64,000 nucleotides of DNA from positions 65,138-129,137 of the forward strand of contig DATBJJ010000141.1 in the NCBI GenBank assembly GCA_036556425.1, given 5' to 3'. Position 1 is the first letter of the stretch. Each line of letters opens with the position of its first letter. Of this stretch, positions 52,543 through 61,273 are shown in pieces. Under the pieces are notes generated by a model. That model worked only from the letters and a program-made list of their open reading frames with translations, was not told the DNA's origin and made no database searches. This DNA comes from DATBJJ01 sp036556425 (GTDB taxonomy: Bacteria > Acidobacteriota > Vicinamibacteria > Vicinamibacterales > 2-12-FULL-66-21). A program made the translations under genes and the position numbers.

Positions 52543-54408
52543 ATGTTCAGATGGCTCCGATTTCTATGTGTCTGCCTTACTGCGTGCGTGCTGTTTGCCG
52601 CGCGCGTCGACGCAGCCACCGTAACGATAGCGTGGGACCCGAACACAGAAGGTGATCTCGCCCGGTACATCGTCGGATATCGCACGTCCCCTACTGGCGC
52701 GGAGACGACCGTCAACGTTGGTCTCGTCACGACCTGGAGTCTGACCACGGCGGTCGCGGGCCAGACCTATTACTTCCGCGTGTACGCCGAGAACACCGCG
52801 GGCTTGCGCAGCGCGCCCTCCAACGAAGTGTCGGCGGTGATCCCGAACACGCCGCCTCCGCCGACCGGCGGAGGGCTTGCGCTCGAGCGCGGTCAGCTCT
52901 CGTACGCCGCGGTGAAACAAGGAAGCACGGTCACGGCGCAGACGCCGAATCAAAGCATGCTCGTGACGCAGACGGTCGGTTCGACGGTCTCGTGGACCGC
53001 GGCGGTGACGACCGGCACGTCCTGGCTGCGCGTCACCCCCGCGTCGGGCACCGGCACGCAGCCCATCACGGTCTCGATCGTGCCCAGCGCGCTGAACCCG
53101 GGAACGTATAACGGCGTCGTGCGCGTGCGTCCGAACGGCACGAGCTTGAATCTCAACATCGCGGTCCAGGCGCGCGTGTACACCGCCGGCAGTACCACGG
53201 GACCAACAGGCGTCGTCGACACGCCGCAGGATGGCATCGTCAACGTCGCGGGCGCGCTCCCGGTGACCGGGTGGGCGATCGACGACGTGGCCGTGTCGCG
53301 TGTGGATATCTACCGCGACGCGGTCGGCAGCGAGCCGGCGGGAGCGCAGATCTATCTCGGCACGGCTGCGTTCGTGGCCGGATCGCGCCCCGACGTCGAG
53401 AACTTCTATCCGACGATGCCGATCAGTTACCGCACGGGCTGGGGCTACATGGTGCTGACCAACATGCTGCCCGATCAGAACACCGGGCGCGCGACGGGCG
53501 GCAACGGGCCGTTCGCGGTGCACGCGTACGGCATCGACGCCGAAGGCATCGCGCGCTATCTCGGCACGAAGCGCTTCACCGTGAACAACACCAACTCGCG
53601 CCGTCCGTTCGGATCGATCGACACGCCGACGCAGGGCGGCACGGCGTCCGGCAGCAACTTCATGGTGTTCGGATGGGCGATCTCGCCGCGCGCGACGATT
53701 CCGACAAACGGGTCGACGATCACCGTGTTCGTCGACGGCAACCCGCTCGGCCACCCGACTTACAACAACTACCGGTCGGACATCGCGACGATGTTCCCGG
53801 GTTACGCGAACTCGAACGGCGCCGTCGGCTACTTCCCGCTCAACACGACGCTGCTGAGCAACGGCACGCACACGATCGCGTGGGTGGTGACCGACAACCA
53901 GGGCAACAGCGAAGGCATCGGCAGCCGCTTCTTCACGGTGCAGAACGGCGCGTCCTCGTCGACTGCCGCCGCGGTCGCGACGTCGACCCTCGCCGAGGGA
54001 TCGCACGGCGCCGCCGTCGGTCAGTCGGCTGAAGTCGTGGCGGAGCTGCCGCCCGACTACTCGCTCGTCGAAGTGAAGAAGATCGCTTCGGACGATCCGA
54101 GCCCGCAGGTGGTCTTCCCCGAGTGGACGGGCACGATCAACGTCAACACGCAGGAGACCGAGCACGTCGAAGTGCGGCTCGCCAATCAGTTCGACGAGGC
54201 CGGCGGCATCTACGAAGGCTACGTCGTCGCCGGCGATCAGCTCCGGCCGCTGCCGGTCGGCTCCTCGCTGAACGCGAAGACCGGCGTCTTCAAATGGCAG
54301 CCGGGGCCTGGCTTCGTGGGCACGTATGACTTCGTCTTCGTCCGCAACCTCTCCGGCGGATTCAAGACGCGCATCCCGGTCAGGCTCACGATCGCGCCAA
54401 AGCAATAA
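52543..54408 (+). CDS. Secreted FN3/BACON/Ig-like multi-domain protein
   Basis: A 621-residue exported protein. Signal peptide about 1-24 (FLCVCLTACVLFAARVDA). Fibronectin III domain about 25-102 (VTIAWDPNTEGDLARYIVGYR, YYFRVYAENTAGLRSAPSN). BACON-type domain about 115-212 (TTGTSWLRVTPASGTGTQPI, LNPGTYNGVVRV). Two Ig-like modules about 223-350 and 352-468 (GVVDTPQDG, VTGWAIDD, RPDVENFYP; GSIDTPTQGG, VFGWAI, RSDIATMFPGY). A C-terminal cadherin-like module about 510-615 (LNAKTGVFKWQPGPGFVGTY). Such proteins bind glycans or build surface layers; no catalytic motif. A strong terminator follows. Confidence 0.85.
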   Translation: MFRWLRFLCVCLTACVLFAARVDAATVTIAWDPNTEGDLARYIVGYRTSPTGAETTVNVGLVTTWSLTTAVAGQTYYFRVYAENTAGLRSAPSNEVSAVIPNTPPPPTGGGLALERGQLSYAAVKQGSTVTAQTPNQSMLVTQTVGSTVSWTAAVTTGTSWLRVTPASGTGTQPITVSIVPSALNPGTYNGVVRVRPNGTSLNLNIAVQARVYTAGSTTGPTGVVDTPQDGIVNVAGALPVTGWAIDDVAVSRVDIYRDAVGSEPAGAQIYLGTAAFVAGSRPDVENFYPTMPISYRTGWGYMVLTNMLPDQNTGRATGGNGPFAVHAYGIDAEGIARYLGTKRFTVNNTNSRRPFGSIDTPTQGGTASGSNFMVFGWAISPRATIPTNGSTITVFVDGNPLGHPTYNNYRSDIATMFPGYANSNGAVGYFPLNTTLLSNGTHTIAWVVTDNQGNSEGIGSRFFTVQNGASSSTAAAVATSTLAEGSHGAAVGQSAEVVAELPPDYSLVEVKKIASDDPSPQVVFPEWTGTINVNTQETEHVEVRLANQFDEAGGIYEGYVVAGDQLRPLPVGSSLNAKTGVFKWQPGPGFVGTYDFVFVRNLSGGFKTRIPVRLTIAPKQ

Positions 54409-54415
54409 CCGAACT

Positions 54416-54460
54416 AGGGGTTCAGGGTTCACAACCTTGAACCCCTGGTGCGTTTGTTAT
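54416..54460 (+). terminator. Strong rho-independent-type terminator
   Basis: A 14-bp stem: bases 54416-54429 pair with 54433-54446 (one G-T pair), loop CAC, followed by a T-rich tract (GTTTGTT). It begins eight bases after the TAA of the FN3/BACON gene. The upper arm is made of two GGGTTCA heptamers. The lower arm contains TTGAAC (54438-54443), which can serve as the -35 of the next gene. Confidence 0.75.
54418..54431. repeat. Heptanucleotide tandem repeat (GGGTTCA x2)
   Basis: Two perfect 7-bp units that form the ascending arm of the terminator; a degenerate reverse copy (CCTTGAA) forms the other arm. Same unit length as the arrays at 34562 and 58421. Confidence 0.55.
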
Positions 54461-54463
54461 CAT
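54438..54463 (+). promoter_or_regulatory. Promoter for the GT2/LhgO-like pair (TTGAAC ... TATCAT)
   Basis: TTGAAC (54438-54443) and TATCAT (54458-54463) are 14 bases apart, somewhat short; the -10 ends seven bases before GTG 54471. The transcript would start at or one base before the start codon. The -35 is part of the preceding terminator stem. Confidence 0.5.
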
Positions 54464-54470
54464 TCACTGC

Positions 54471-55358
54471 GTGCCCATCCGCCCGGAGGCGGCCCGCGTC
54501 GCGGTCGTCATCGTCAACTATCAGAGCTACGACGAGCTGCACGCGTGCTTGAGGTCCCTCGAGCAGGCCTGCGGCGCGTTGTCGGTCGTCGTGATCGATC
54601 ACGACAGCGATCGCCGCGCGGCTGACGCGCTGAGCCGGACGTTTCCCCACGTCCGCGTCGAGCGCAAGGACGGCAATCACGGCTTCGCCGCGGGCATCAA
54701 CAACGGCGCGCGCGAGTCGACGTCGCCCTTTCTGCTCCTGCTGAATCCCGACTGCGTGCTCGAGAAGAACGCGTGCTGCGAGCTCGCGGATTGGATGGAG
54801 GCGCATCCCGAGGTCGGCGCCGCGGGTCCGCGGATCCGAAACGCCGACGGCACCGTTCAACCATCCGCCCGGCGATTCCCCGATTTGACGACGGCGATCG
54901 CGGGCCGCAGCTCGTGGCTGACGCGCGTGCTGCCGGGGAATCCCATGTCGCGCCGCAATCTTCCCGCGCGCGATCCGTCGATCGCGTCGGCGGTCGAGGT
55001 CGATTGGGTCTCCGGCGCGTGCATGCTCGTCCGGCGCGAAGCGTTCAACGCGATCGGCGGCATGGACGAAGGGTTCTTCTTGTATTGGGAGGACGCCGAC
55101 TTCTGCCGCCGCTTGAAGCAGGCGGGTTGGCGCACGATCTACTTGCCGTCCGCCGGCGCGACGCACATCGGCGGCCGCAGCAGCCGGCATGCCGCCGACG
55201 CGTCGCTCGAAGCGTTTCATCGCAGCGCGTACCGTCTGTACCGCAAACACGCAGGTCCCGCCGCGCAGCTCCTGAGCCCGCTGGTGTTCGTCGGACTCCG
55301 CGCGCGGCTCGCGCTGATGAAGCGCATCGTCCGCCGGCAGCGAAGCACGCATGACTGA
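54471..55358 (+). CDS. GT2 glycosyltransferase (rhamnosyltransferase-like)
   Basis: A 295-residue GT-A enzyme: VAVVIVNYQSYDELHACLRSL near residue 9, VVVIDHDSDRRA, NHGFAAGINNGARES, FLLLLNPDCVLE (D-x-D variant NPDC), and the acceptor motif EVDWVSGACMLVRREAF, GFFLYWEDADFCRRLKQAGW. This is the WbbL-like subgroup, which often transfers L-rhamnose or related deoxy sugars; the RmlD gene two genes downstream fits that, though the donor is not proven. Starts with GTG. Overlaps the LhgO-like gene by 8 bp. Confidence 0.88.
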   Translation: MPIRPEAARVAVVIVNYQSYDELHACLRSLEQACGALSVVVIDHDSDRRAADALSRTFPHVRVERKDGNHGFAAGINNGARESTSPFLLLLNPDCVLEKNACCELADWMEAHPEVGAAGPRIRNADGTVQPSARRFPDLTTAIAGRSSWLTRVLPGNPMSRRNLPARDPSIASAVEVDWVSGACMLVRREAFNAIGGMDEGFFLYWEDADFCRRLKQAGWRTIYLPSAGATHIGGRSSRHAADASLEAFHRSAYRLYRKHAGPAAQLLSPLVFVGLRARLALMKRIVRRQRSTHD

Positions 55359-56457
55359 CATCGATTGCGTCGTGATTGGCGGCGGGGTCGTAGGCCTCGC
55401 CTGCGCGGCGGAGATCGCCGCGAAGAATCGATCCGTGTGTCTGCTGGAGCGGCACCCTCGACTCGGCATCGAGACGAGCACGCACAACAGCGGCGTGCTC
55501 CACGCCGGCATCTACTATCCGACCGGCACGCTCAAAGCGGAGTTGTCGATACGCGGACGACGTCAGCTCTACGAATTCTGCGCGACGCATGGAGTCCCGC
55601 ACGTTCGCTGCGGAAAACTGATCGTGCCGAGCGGCCGTTCGGACGAAGCGGCCGCGCTCGAAGAGCTCGAGGCGTTGTGGAGGCTCGGGACCGCGAACGG
55701 CGTCGAAGAGCTCGCGCTGGTCGACGAGGACTTCGTCCGCGCGCGCGAGCCGTTCGCGAAGCCCACTCGCGCGCTCTGGTCGGGATCGACCGGCATTGTC
55801 GAGACCGAAACGCTGGTGCGCACGTTGAAGCACCTGTGCGAGTCGCGCGGCGTGATGATCGTGGTCGGCAGTCCCGTCATCGGGGGCGATGGCGCCGGCG
55901 ACATGTTAGTTGTTCGCACGCCCGGCGAGAGTATTCGGGCGGCAACGGTCGTCAACTGCGCGGGGCTCTATGCGGACGATGTGTCGGCGATGTTCGGCGG
56001 ACAGACGTTCACGATCTATCCGTGCCGCGGCGAGTACGTCGAGCTCACGCCGTCGAAGCGGTACATGGTCAACGGCCTCATCTATCCGCTGCCCCACCTG
56101 ACGGGACACGGCCTCGGCGTGCACGCGACGAAGACGACGTGGGGATCGGTGCTGCTCGGACCCACCGCGCGGTATCAGACGCGGAAAGACGACTACGAGG
56201 AGAACCGACTGACCGTCGAGGATTTCGTGCAACCGGTCCGGCAGCTTCTTCCAGGCCTCGAGGCGAAGGACCTGCGCCTCGCGGGCAGCGGCATTCGTCC
56301 GAAGCTCCATCCCGCGACCGAGTCGTTCAGAGATTTCCTGATCGGACGCGACGCGAACGTGCCCGCGCTCGTGCAAGTCTCCGGGATCGATTCGCCTGGC
56401 CTCACGTCATGCCTGGCGATCGGCGAGCACGTCGGCGCGATCGTCAATCACGACTGA
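55351..56457 (+). CDS. FAD-dependent oxidoreductase, L-2-hydroxyglutarate oxidase-like
   Basis: A 368-residue DAO-superfamily flavoprotein: dinucleotide motif CVVIGGGVVGLACAAEIA at the N-terminus, THNSGVLHAGIYYP (conserved in LhgO/L2HGDH), CGKLIVP, STGIVETETLV, NCAGLYADDVS, IYPCRGEYVEL and, near the C-terminus, SGIRPKLHP with SGIDSPGLTSCLAIG. LhgO oxidises L-2-hydroxyglutarate to 2-oxoglutarate at the membrane. Here the gene is coupled (8-bp overlap) to a GT2 gene and faces rmlD, so a sugar-related 2-hydroxy acid substrate is possible. Its 3' end overlaps rmlD by 14 bp. Confidence 0.85.
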   Translation: MTDIDCVVIGGGVVGLACAAEIAAKNRSVCLLERHPRLGIETSTHNSGVLHAGIYYPTGTLKAELSIRGRRQLYEFCATHGVPHVRCGKLIVPSGRSDEAAALEELEALWRLGTANGVEELALVDEDFVRAREPFAKPTRALWSGSTGIVETETLVRTLKHLCESRGVMIVVGSPVIGGDGAGDMLVVRTPGESIRAATVVNCAGLYADDVSAMFGGQTFTIYPCRGEYVELTPSKRYMVNGLIYPLPHLTGHGLGVHATKTTWGSVLLGPTARYQTRKDDYEENRLTVEDFVQPVRQLLPGLEAKDLRLAGSGIRPKLHPATESFRDFLIGRDANVPALVQVSGIDSPGLTSCLAIGEHVGAIVNHD

Positions 56458-57298
56458 GGCGCACGTATCGCTCGAGCGCTTCCTGCCAGGTCGGCATGGG
56501 AATGCCGGCGCTCGCGAGCTTCTGATTCGAGAGAGCGCAGTTGCGCGGACGCCGCGCGCGCAAATTGTGCGCGTCGCTGCGCGTCGGGAGGATCGTCGCC
56601 TTGCAGTTCAACAGCCGCGCGGCCGTCTCCGCGACGCCGACCCATGTCGTGACGCCGCTGTTCACGCAGTGGTACACGCCGGGCGCCGGGCGCTTCGCGA
56701 GAATCGCTTCGGTCGCCGCCGCGACGTCGGCGACGTAGCTCGGCGTGACCGTGCGGTCCTCGAACGCTCGGACCGGCTCGCCGTTCTCGATGTTCACGAG
56801 AATCTTGTCGATGCTGCTCTTCGCCGGATGGCCGCCGAACAAGCTCTCGACCCGGAGCACGTACGACGAGGGCGCGTCGAGCGCCATCCATTCCCCGAGC
56901 AGCTTCGACAGGCCATAGACACCGAGCGGATGCGGAGGATCGTCTTCGGTGTACGGGCGATCCGAGGCGCCATCGAATATGAAGTCTGTACCGTAGTGCA
57001 CGAGCGTTGCGCCGGTCTCGGCCGCGGCGCGCGTCAACGCGCGAACGCCAACTGCGTTTCCCGCTATCGCGTCCGCCGGCACGTCTTCCGCCAGATCGAC
57101 CGCGTTGTACGCCGCGCAATTGATCACCGCGTCAGGGGCGATCGTCTTCATCCGCTCCATCACCGCCCTCTCGTCGGCGATGTCGAGCTCGGCGCGCGTC
57201 AGCGAGAACACCTCGCACGTTTCGGAGAACCGCGCGGCGATCGCCGATCCGAGCTGGCCGGCAGCGCCCGTGATGACGACGCGGTTGGGATGATTCAT
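56444..57298 (-). CDS. rfbD: dTDP-4-dehydrorhamnose reductase
   Basis: A 284-residue SDR matching RmlD: RVVITGAAGQLGSAIAARF at the N-terminus, LDIADERAVMERM, DAVINCAAYNAVDLAED, YGTDFIFDGASDRPYTEDD, catalytic Tyr-Lys in LGVYGLSKLLGEW near residue 136, and VLRVESLFG. It makes dTDP-L-rhamnose from the 4-keto precursor with NAD(P)H. RmlA and RmlB are not in this window, so they must be elsewhere, or the enzyme acts on another 4-keto sugar. Overlaps the aminotransferase gene as ATGA. Confidence 0.82.
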   Translation of the reverse strand: MNHPNRVVITGAAGQLGSAIAARFSETCEVFSLTRAELDIADERAVMERMKTIAPDAVINCAAYNAVDLAEDVPADAIAGNAVGVRALTRAAAETGATLVHYGTDFIFDGASDRPYTEDDPPHPLGVYGLSKLLGEWMALDAPSSYVLRVESLFGGHPAKSSIDKILVNIENGEPVRAFEDRTVTPSYVADVAAATEAILAKRPAPGVYHCVNSGVTTWVGVAETAARLLNCKATILPTRSDAHNLRARRPRNCALSNQKLASAGIPMPTWQEALERYVRLSRD

Positions 57299-58416
57299 CG
57301 GACGGCGCGCAGCGCGTCGGCGATCGTCTGAACGACCGCCTGCTGCTGCGGCCCGGTGAGCTCGCCGAAAACGGGCAGCGCCAGCACGGATGCCGCCGCC
57401 GCCTCCGCTTCCGGAAAGTCGCCCCGCGAGTATCCGAGCGACGCGAAGCACTCCTGCAGGTGAAACGGCACGGGATAGTAAATCTCGGTCCCGATGCCAT
57501 GCTCGGTCAGGTAGCGGCGCACCGCGTCGCGCGAGCGCAGGCGCACGACGAACTGGTTGTAGATGTGAAACCGATCCGCGGGTTCGATCGGCAGGACGAT
57601 GTCGCTCGGATCGATCGCGGCGGCGAACAGCTGACGATAGCGGTCGGCGTTCGCGCGCCGCATCGCGGTCCAGCGCGCGAGGTGCGGGAGCTTCACGCGA
57701 AGCACGGCCGCCTGAAGCGCGTCGAGCCTGAAGTTGCCGCCGATCTGCTGATGGTAGTAGCGCGCCTCGGCGCCGTGGTTCCGCAGCAAACGGATCCGGC
57801 TGCCAAGCGCGCGATCGTTCGCCGTCACGAGCCCGCCGTCGCCGAACCCGCCGAGGTTCTTGCTGGGAAAGAAGGAGAAGCAGCCGGCGATCCCCATCGA
57901 TCCCGCCTGACGGCCCTTGTACGTCGCGCCGATCGCCTGGCACGCGTCCTCGACGACCGGCACGTCCGCGCGCGCGGCGATCGCCAGCAGCGGATCCATG
58001 TCCGCCGCGAGGCCGTACAAATGAACCGGCACGATCGCCTTCGTTCGCGGCGTCAGCGCGCCGGCCACGCCATCGGGCGAGAGGTTGTAGGTAATCGGAT
58101 CGATGTCGACCAGCTTGGGCGTCGCGCCGAGACGCGCGATCGATCCAGCGCTCGCGAAGAACGAGAACGTGCTCGTGATGACTTCGTCGCCCGGACCGAT
58201 GCCGAGCGCCATCAACGCGACGAGCAGCGCGTCGGTTCCCGACGACACGGCAATGGCATCGGCGGCGCCGAGCGATGCCGCGAGCTCCTGCTCGAGCGCG
58301 TCGACCTCGGGACCGAGAATGAAGCGCTGGCTGTCGCACACTCGCGTGATGGCCGCGAGCAGCTCGTCCCTGATCGGCGCGTATTGCGCGCTCAGGTCCA
58401 GCAGCGGGACGTGCAT
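57295..58416 (-). CDS. DegT/DnrJ/EryC1-family sugar aminotransferase
   Basis: A 373-residue PLP enzyme: VPLLDLSAQYAPIRDELL at the N-terminus, AVSSGTDALLVALMALGIGPGDEV, VVEDACQAIGATYKG (PLP-binding Asp), FSFFPSKNLGGFGDGG with the catalytic Lys near residue 186, NFRLDALQAAVLRVKL, and YYPVPFHLQECF. Such enzymes aminate 3- or 4-keto sugar nucleotides, using glutamate. No obvious acyltransferase partner is adjacent. Start ATG 58416 lies at the edge of a heptamer repeat; the next gene upstream ends 38 bp away. Confidence 0.9.
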   Translation of the reverse strand: MHVPLLDLSAQYAPIRDELLAAITRVCDSQRFILGPEVDALEQELAASLGAADAIAVSSGTDALLVALMALGIGPGDEVITSTFSFFASAGSIARLGATPKLVDIDPITYNLSPDGVAGALTPRTKAIVPVHLYGLAADMDPLLAIAARADVPVVEDACQAIGATYKGRQAGSMGIAGCFSFFPSKNLGGFGDGGLVTANDRALGSRIRLLRNHGAEARYYHQQIGGNFRLDALQAAVLRVKLPHLARWTAMRRANADRYRQLFAAAIDPSDIVLPIEPADRFHIYNQFVVRLRSRDAVRRYLTEHGIGTEIYYPVPFHLQECFASLGYSRGDFPEAEAAAASVLALPVFGELTGPQQQAVVQTIADALRAVR

Positions 58417-58420
58417 TGCA

Positions 58421-58448
58421 GATTGCCGGTTGCGGATTGCCGAGTGCA
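58421..58448. repeat. Heptanucleotide tandem repeat (4 degenerate units)
   Basis: GATTGCC, GGTTGCG, GATTGCC, GAGTGCA in direct succession, filling the gap between the aminotransferase start and the small anchored-protein stop. The units alternate, giving a 14-bp super-period (TTGC-x-GATTGCC twice). Confidence 0.65.
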
Positions 58449-58454
58449 ACTCGA

Positions 58455-59009
58455 TTAGCGCACCACTATCTCCGGCGCGCCCCAGACCGCCAAATCGTTT
58501 CGGATGTCGCCCGGCTGGCGCGGACGGCTGCCGTACGTATTGAAGATCACATCGACTTCCTCGCCGGCATACGGCGAGAGATCGACCATCACCGGCGTCC
58601 ATTTGCGATCGTTCTGATTGGCGTAAGGGTTGACGTCCTGCGTGAAGAGCTCGTCGGACGCGCGGCCGTCCGACACGAGCACCATGAAGCGGATGCCGTC
58701 GCCTTCCTGGGTCCACGCCTCCGGCTTCAGCCCCAAGAACACGCGCAGCCACCCGTCGTCCGGCACGCGGGTCTTGAAGATCATGCGGCTGCCCACGACC
58801 GGCGTGATTGTGACGGATCGCTTCGTCTCGCCGTTGATGGTCACGTCCTCGATCTTGAAGACGTCCTGATTGGGCTTTTTCTCCGCGGCGTCGAAGCGAG
58901 CCAAGAGATCGATCGCGCCCTGCTCGCTGCCCCTCCGGATCAGCCACCAACCCAGGATGAGCACGGCCACGACGGCGATCGCGATGAATATCGAACGGTT
59001 GCCTTTCAT
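58455..59009 (-). CDS. Small membrane-anchored protein of unknown function
   Basis: A 184-residue protein with one N-terminal helix (IFIAIAVVAVLILGWWLI) and a soluble beta-rich part outside the membrane (VTINGETKRSVTITPVVGSRMIFKTRVPDDGWLRVF in several strands, PVMVDLSPYAGEEVDVIFNTY). The soluble part is reminiscent of the beta-sandwich accessory domains attached to some glycosyltransferases here, for example the N-terminal part of the gene at 1522. It has a strong Shine-Dalgarno (GGAGG, 11 bases before ATG), unlike the glycan operons. It may help glycan binding; no function is known. Confidence 0.7.
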   Translation of the reverse strand: MKGNRSIFIAIAVVAVLILGWWLIRRGSEQGAIDLLARFDAAEKKPNQDVFKIEDVTINGETKRSVTITPVVGSRMIFKTRVPDDGWLRVFLGLKPEAWTQEGDGIRFMVLVSDGRASDELFTQDVNPYANQNDRKWTPVMVDLSPYAGEEVDVIFNTYGSRPRQPGDIRNDLAVWGAPEIVVR

Positions 59010-59063
59010 CAGGCGCCTATCCTCCAGTAAAAAAACGTATCAATCTACCATATCCGTCCCGCG

Positions 59064-59546
59064 CTACCGGCGCTGCTGCCGTTCCTTGACGGCGGCGCGC
59101 GTCTCGCGGTCCGCCTCGCGGCGCTTGATCGTCTCGCGCTTGTCGTGCGCCTTCTTGCCCTTCGCGAGACTGATGGCGATCTTGACGCGTCCGTCCTTGA
59201 AATACATCCGCGTCGGCACGAGCGTCATCCCGCGCTCGACGGTCTTGCCAATCAGCTTGCGGATCTCTTGGCGGTGCAGCAGCAGCTTGCGGCGGCGCGT
59301 CGGCTCGTGGTCGCTGTAGCCGCGATGGCTGTAGGGGCTGATGTGGACGTTGTAGATCCAGACTTCTCCGTCCTCGACGCGGCCGAAGCTGTCGCGCAGA
59401 TTGACGTTGCCCTCGCGGATCGCCTTGACCTCGGTGCCCTGCAGGACCACGCCCGCCTCGTAGGTGTCCACGATCAGGTAGTCGTGAAACGCCTTGCGGT
59501 TCTCGGCGATGTTCTGCTGCGCCAGCTCGCGCTCGGTCTTCTTCAA
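59064..59546 (-). CDS. smpB: SsrA-binding protein SmpB
   Basis: A 160-residue protein of normal SmpB length: NIAENRKAFHDYLIVDTYEAG at the start of the OB fold, LQGTEVKAIREGNVNLRDSF (hallmark), NVHISPYSHRGYSDHEPTRRRKLLLH, VPTRMYFKDGRVKIAISLAKGKK, and a basic C-terminal tail. SmpB binds tmRNA and brings it to stalled ribosomes. Start is TTG 59546, preceded by GAGGA ten bases away; an ATG upstream is closed by an in-frame TGA. No tmRNA gene was recognised in the window. Confidence 0.96.
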   Translation of the reverse strand: MKKTERELAQQNIAENRKAFHDYLIVDTYEAGVVLQGTEVKAIREGNVNLRDSFGRVEDGEVWIYNVHISPYSHRGYSDHEPTRRRKLLLHRQEIRKLIGKTVERGMTLVPTRMYFKDGRVKIAISLAKGKKAHDKRETIKRREADRETRAAVKERQQRR

Positions 59547-59572
59547 CGAATTGCCATCCTCGAACCTATGTC

Positions 59573-61273
59573 CTAGCGCGACCAGGTCTGCACGATCATC
59601 CGACCGAGCTGTTCGGTCCGCGCCAGCTTCAACGGCGGCAGCGCCACCGGCGTCTCGGGATTGCGGGTCACGAGCAGGACGGGGCCGAAACGCTGCCCGT
59701 CGAGCACTTCGCCAAGCGCGGCGGCGCGCGCGACGCTGTCGGCCAGCAGCACAATCTTGCGATCGTAGAGCGGAAACAGCATCTGCGCCGTGTGCATGTC
59801 GTCGGACACGACGATTCGCTCCGCCGCGGCCGCCACGGCGAGCACGGCCGAGGCGTCATCCGCATTGCGCTGCTTGTACGCCGGGATGGTGCCTCCCAAG
59901 TGTATGACAATCGCGGCGGCGACGAGCGCCGCGCCGAGATAGCCGACCAGTCGATCGACCGCCAGCGTCGAGCGCAGATGCGACGCGACGATCATCACCG
60001 CCGACGCCGACAGCAGCGGCAGCAGCGGCAGGAGCAGCCTCGGCCCGAGCGATTTGCCGCCGCTGGTGTCGACGCCCGCGAACGCAATCACCAGGTAGAC
60101 AGCCGTCGTCGCGAGCGCCACAGCGGGGAACGGATCGTCGAGTCGCGATCCGGACCCGCGCTCCTTGTCGCCTGGGGCATGCGGGAACAGCGCGCAGACG
60201 ACGAAAGGTGAGACGCGAATCAGCCCGGCGAGCCACTTGGGCGCGGTCAGCACTTCCCACACATCGCCCGCCGCCGTTGCCGCGATCGCCGCCAGCCACA
60301 CCAGGAGTCCGATCGACGATCGCCAGCGCCAGCGTACGACGAGCGCGGCGAGCAGGCCGAGCACGAACACCGCCACCTGTCCGTCCGAACCGCGGCCGAG
60401 GAGCCAGTAGATGACGACCGTATCGTAGCGTTCGCGCATCGTGAACTGCTCGAGCACGGGCACGTCGAGGTTCGGCGACCTGGTCAGATGCAGGGCGCTC
60501 TCCAGCATGTGCACGGCATGGCGCAGGTGCGCGGCCGCCGGACGGTTGAACCACCAGATCTCGACGATCGCCGAGGCCACCAGCGGCGCGACGACGCCGG
60601 CAATCACGCGCGCCAGCACCCGCCGATCGCGGGTTCGAAGCCAGAACACCAGCAGCAAACCCGGCACGAGCAGTACGACTTCGTCGCGCAGCGCGGCGCC
60701 GGCGCCGACCAGCACACCGGACACGAGTGGGGCGCTTCCGGTCGCGAGCGATGCCGGCGGCGATCGCAGCGCCCAGGCGAACGCCGCCGTCCCGAACGCG
60801 ATCGCGGGCGCATGCTCGGAAGCATTGACGGCATAGAACCACAGCGGGCCGGCGAGGCCCACGGCCACGATCACCGCCAGGCGCTGGGAGCTCGGCACCA
60901 GCAGGCCCGCGCAGACGAGTGCGACCGCAGCACCGGCGATCGACAGCGCGATCATGCCGCGGAAGCCGGCGACGGCGACGCCGACGGCCTGCAGCACCGC
61001 CGACGCGGGCGGGAAGATCGCCTGCGTCTCGCCGTGGGGTCTCATGAAGAACGGCCGCTGGAGCGGCGAGAACGAATGGCGGGGATCGAGGAACTCGCCG
61101 GGATACGGGATGTCGAGGCTGGTGAAGCGCCGCTCGACGAGCGCCTGCGCCTGCACGAACTTCACGCCGATGTCGCCCGAGTACACGCCCTCGGGCGCCA
61201 GCACGATCAATCCAAGCACCGCGTAGAAGGCGACGATCGAGATCGTCGCGAGCGCGACGCTGCGCTGCCTCAT
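59573..61273 (-). CDS. GT-C-like polytopic membrane protein
   Basis: A 566-residue protein with about 12 helices. The first outside loop (GVYSGDIGVKFVQAQALVE, then PFFMRPHGETQAIFPPASA) has an Asp and later Glu in the place used by GT-C catalytic residues, and a short soluble C-terminal part follows (RIVVSDDMHTAQMLFPLYDRK). It may be a mannosyl- or arabinosyl-type transferase; the exact family is not certain. It overlaps pdxA as ATGA and lies 26 bp from smpB, so a glycan-type gene sits inside the housekeeping run. Confidence 0.7.
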   Translation of the reverse strand: MRQRSVALATISIVAFYAVLGLIVLAPEGVYSGDIGVKFVQAQALVERRFTSLDIPYPGEFLDPRHSFSPLQRPFFMRPHGETQAIFPPASAVLQAVGVAVAGFRGMIALSIAGAAVALVCAGLLVPSSQRLAVIVAVGLAGPLWFYAVNASEHAPAIAFGTAAFAWALRSPPASLATGSAPLVSGVLVGAGAALRDEVVLLVPGLLLVFWLRTRDRRVLARVIAGVVAPLVASAIVEIWWFNRPAAAHLRHAVHMLESALHLTRSPNLDVPVLEQFTMRERYDTVVIYWLLGRGSDGQVAVFVLGLLAALVVRWRWRSSIGLLVWLAAIAATAAGDVWEVLTAPKWLAGLIRVSPFVVCALFPHAPGDKERGSGSRLDDPFPAVALATTAVYLVIAFAGVDTSGGKSLGPRLLLPLLPLLSASAVMIVASHLRSTLAVDRLVGYLGAALVAAAIVIHLGGTIPAYKQRNADDASAVLAVAAAAERIVVSDDMHTAQMLFPLYDRKIVLLADSVARAAALGEVLDGQRFGPVLLVTRNPETPVALPPLKLARTEQLGRMIVQTWSR

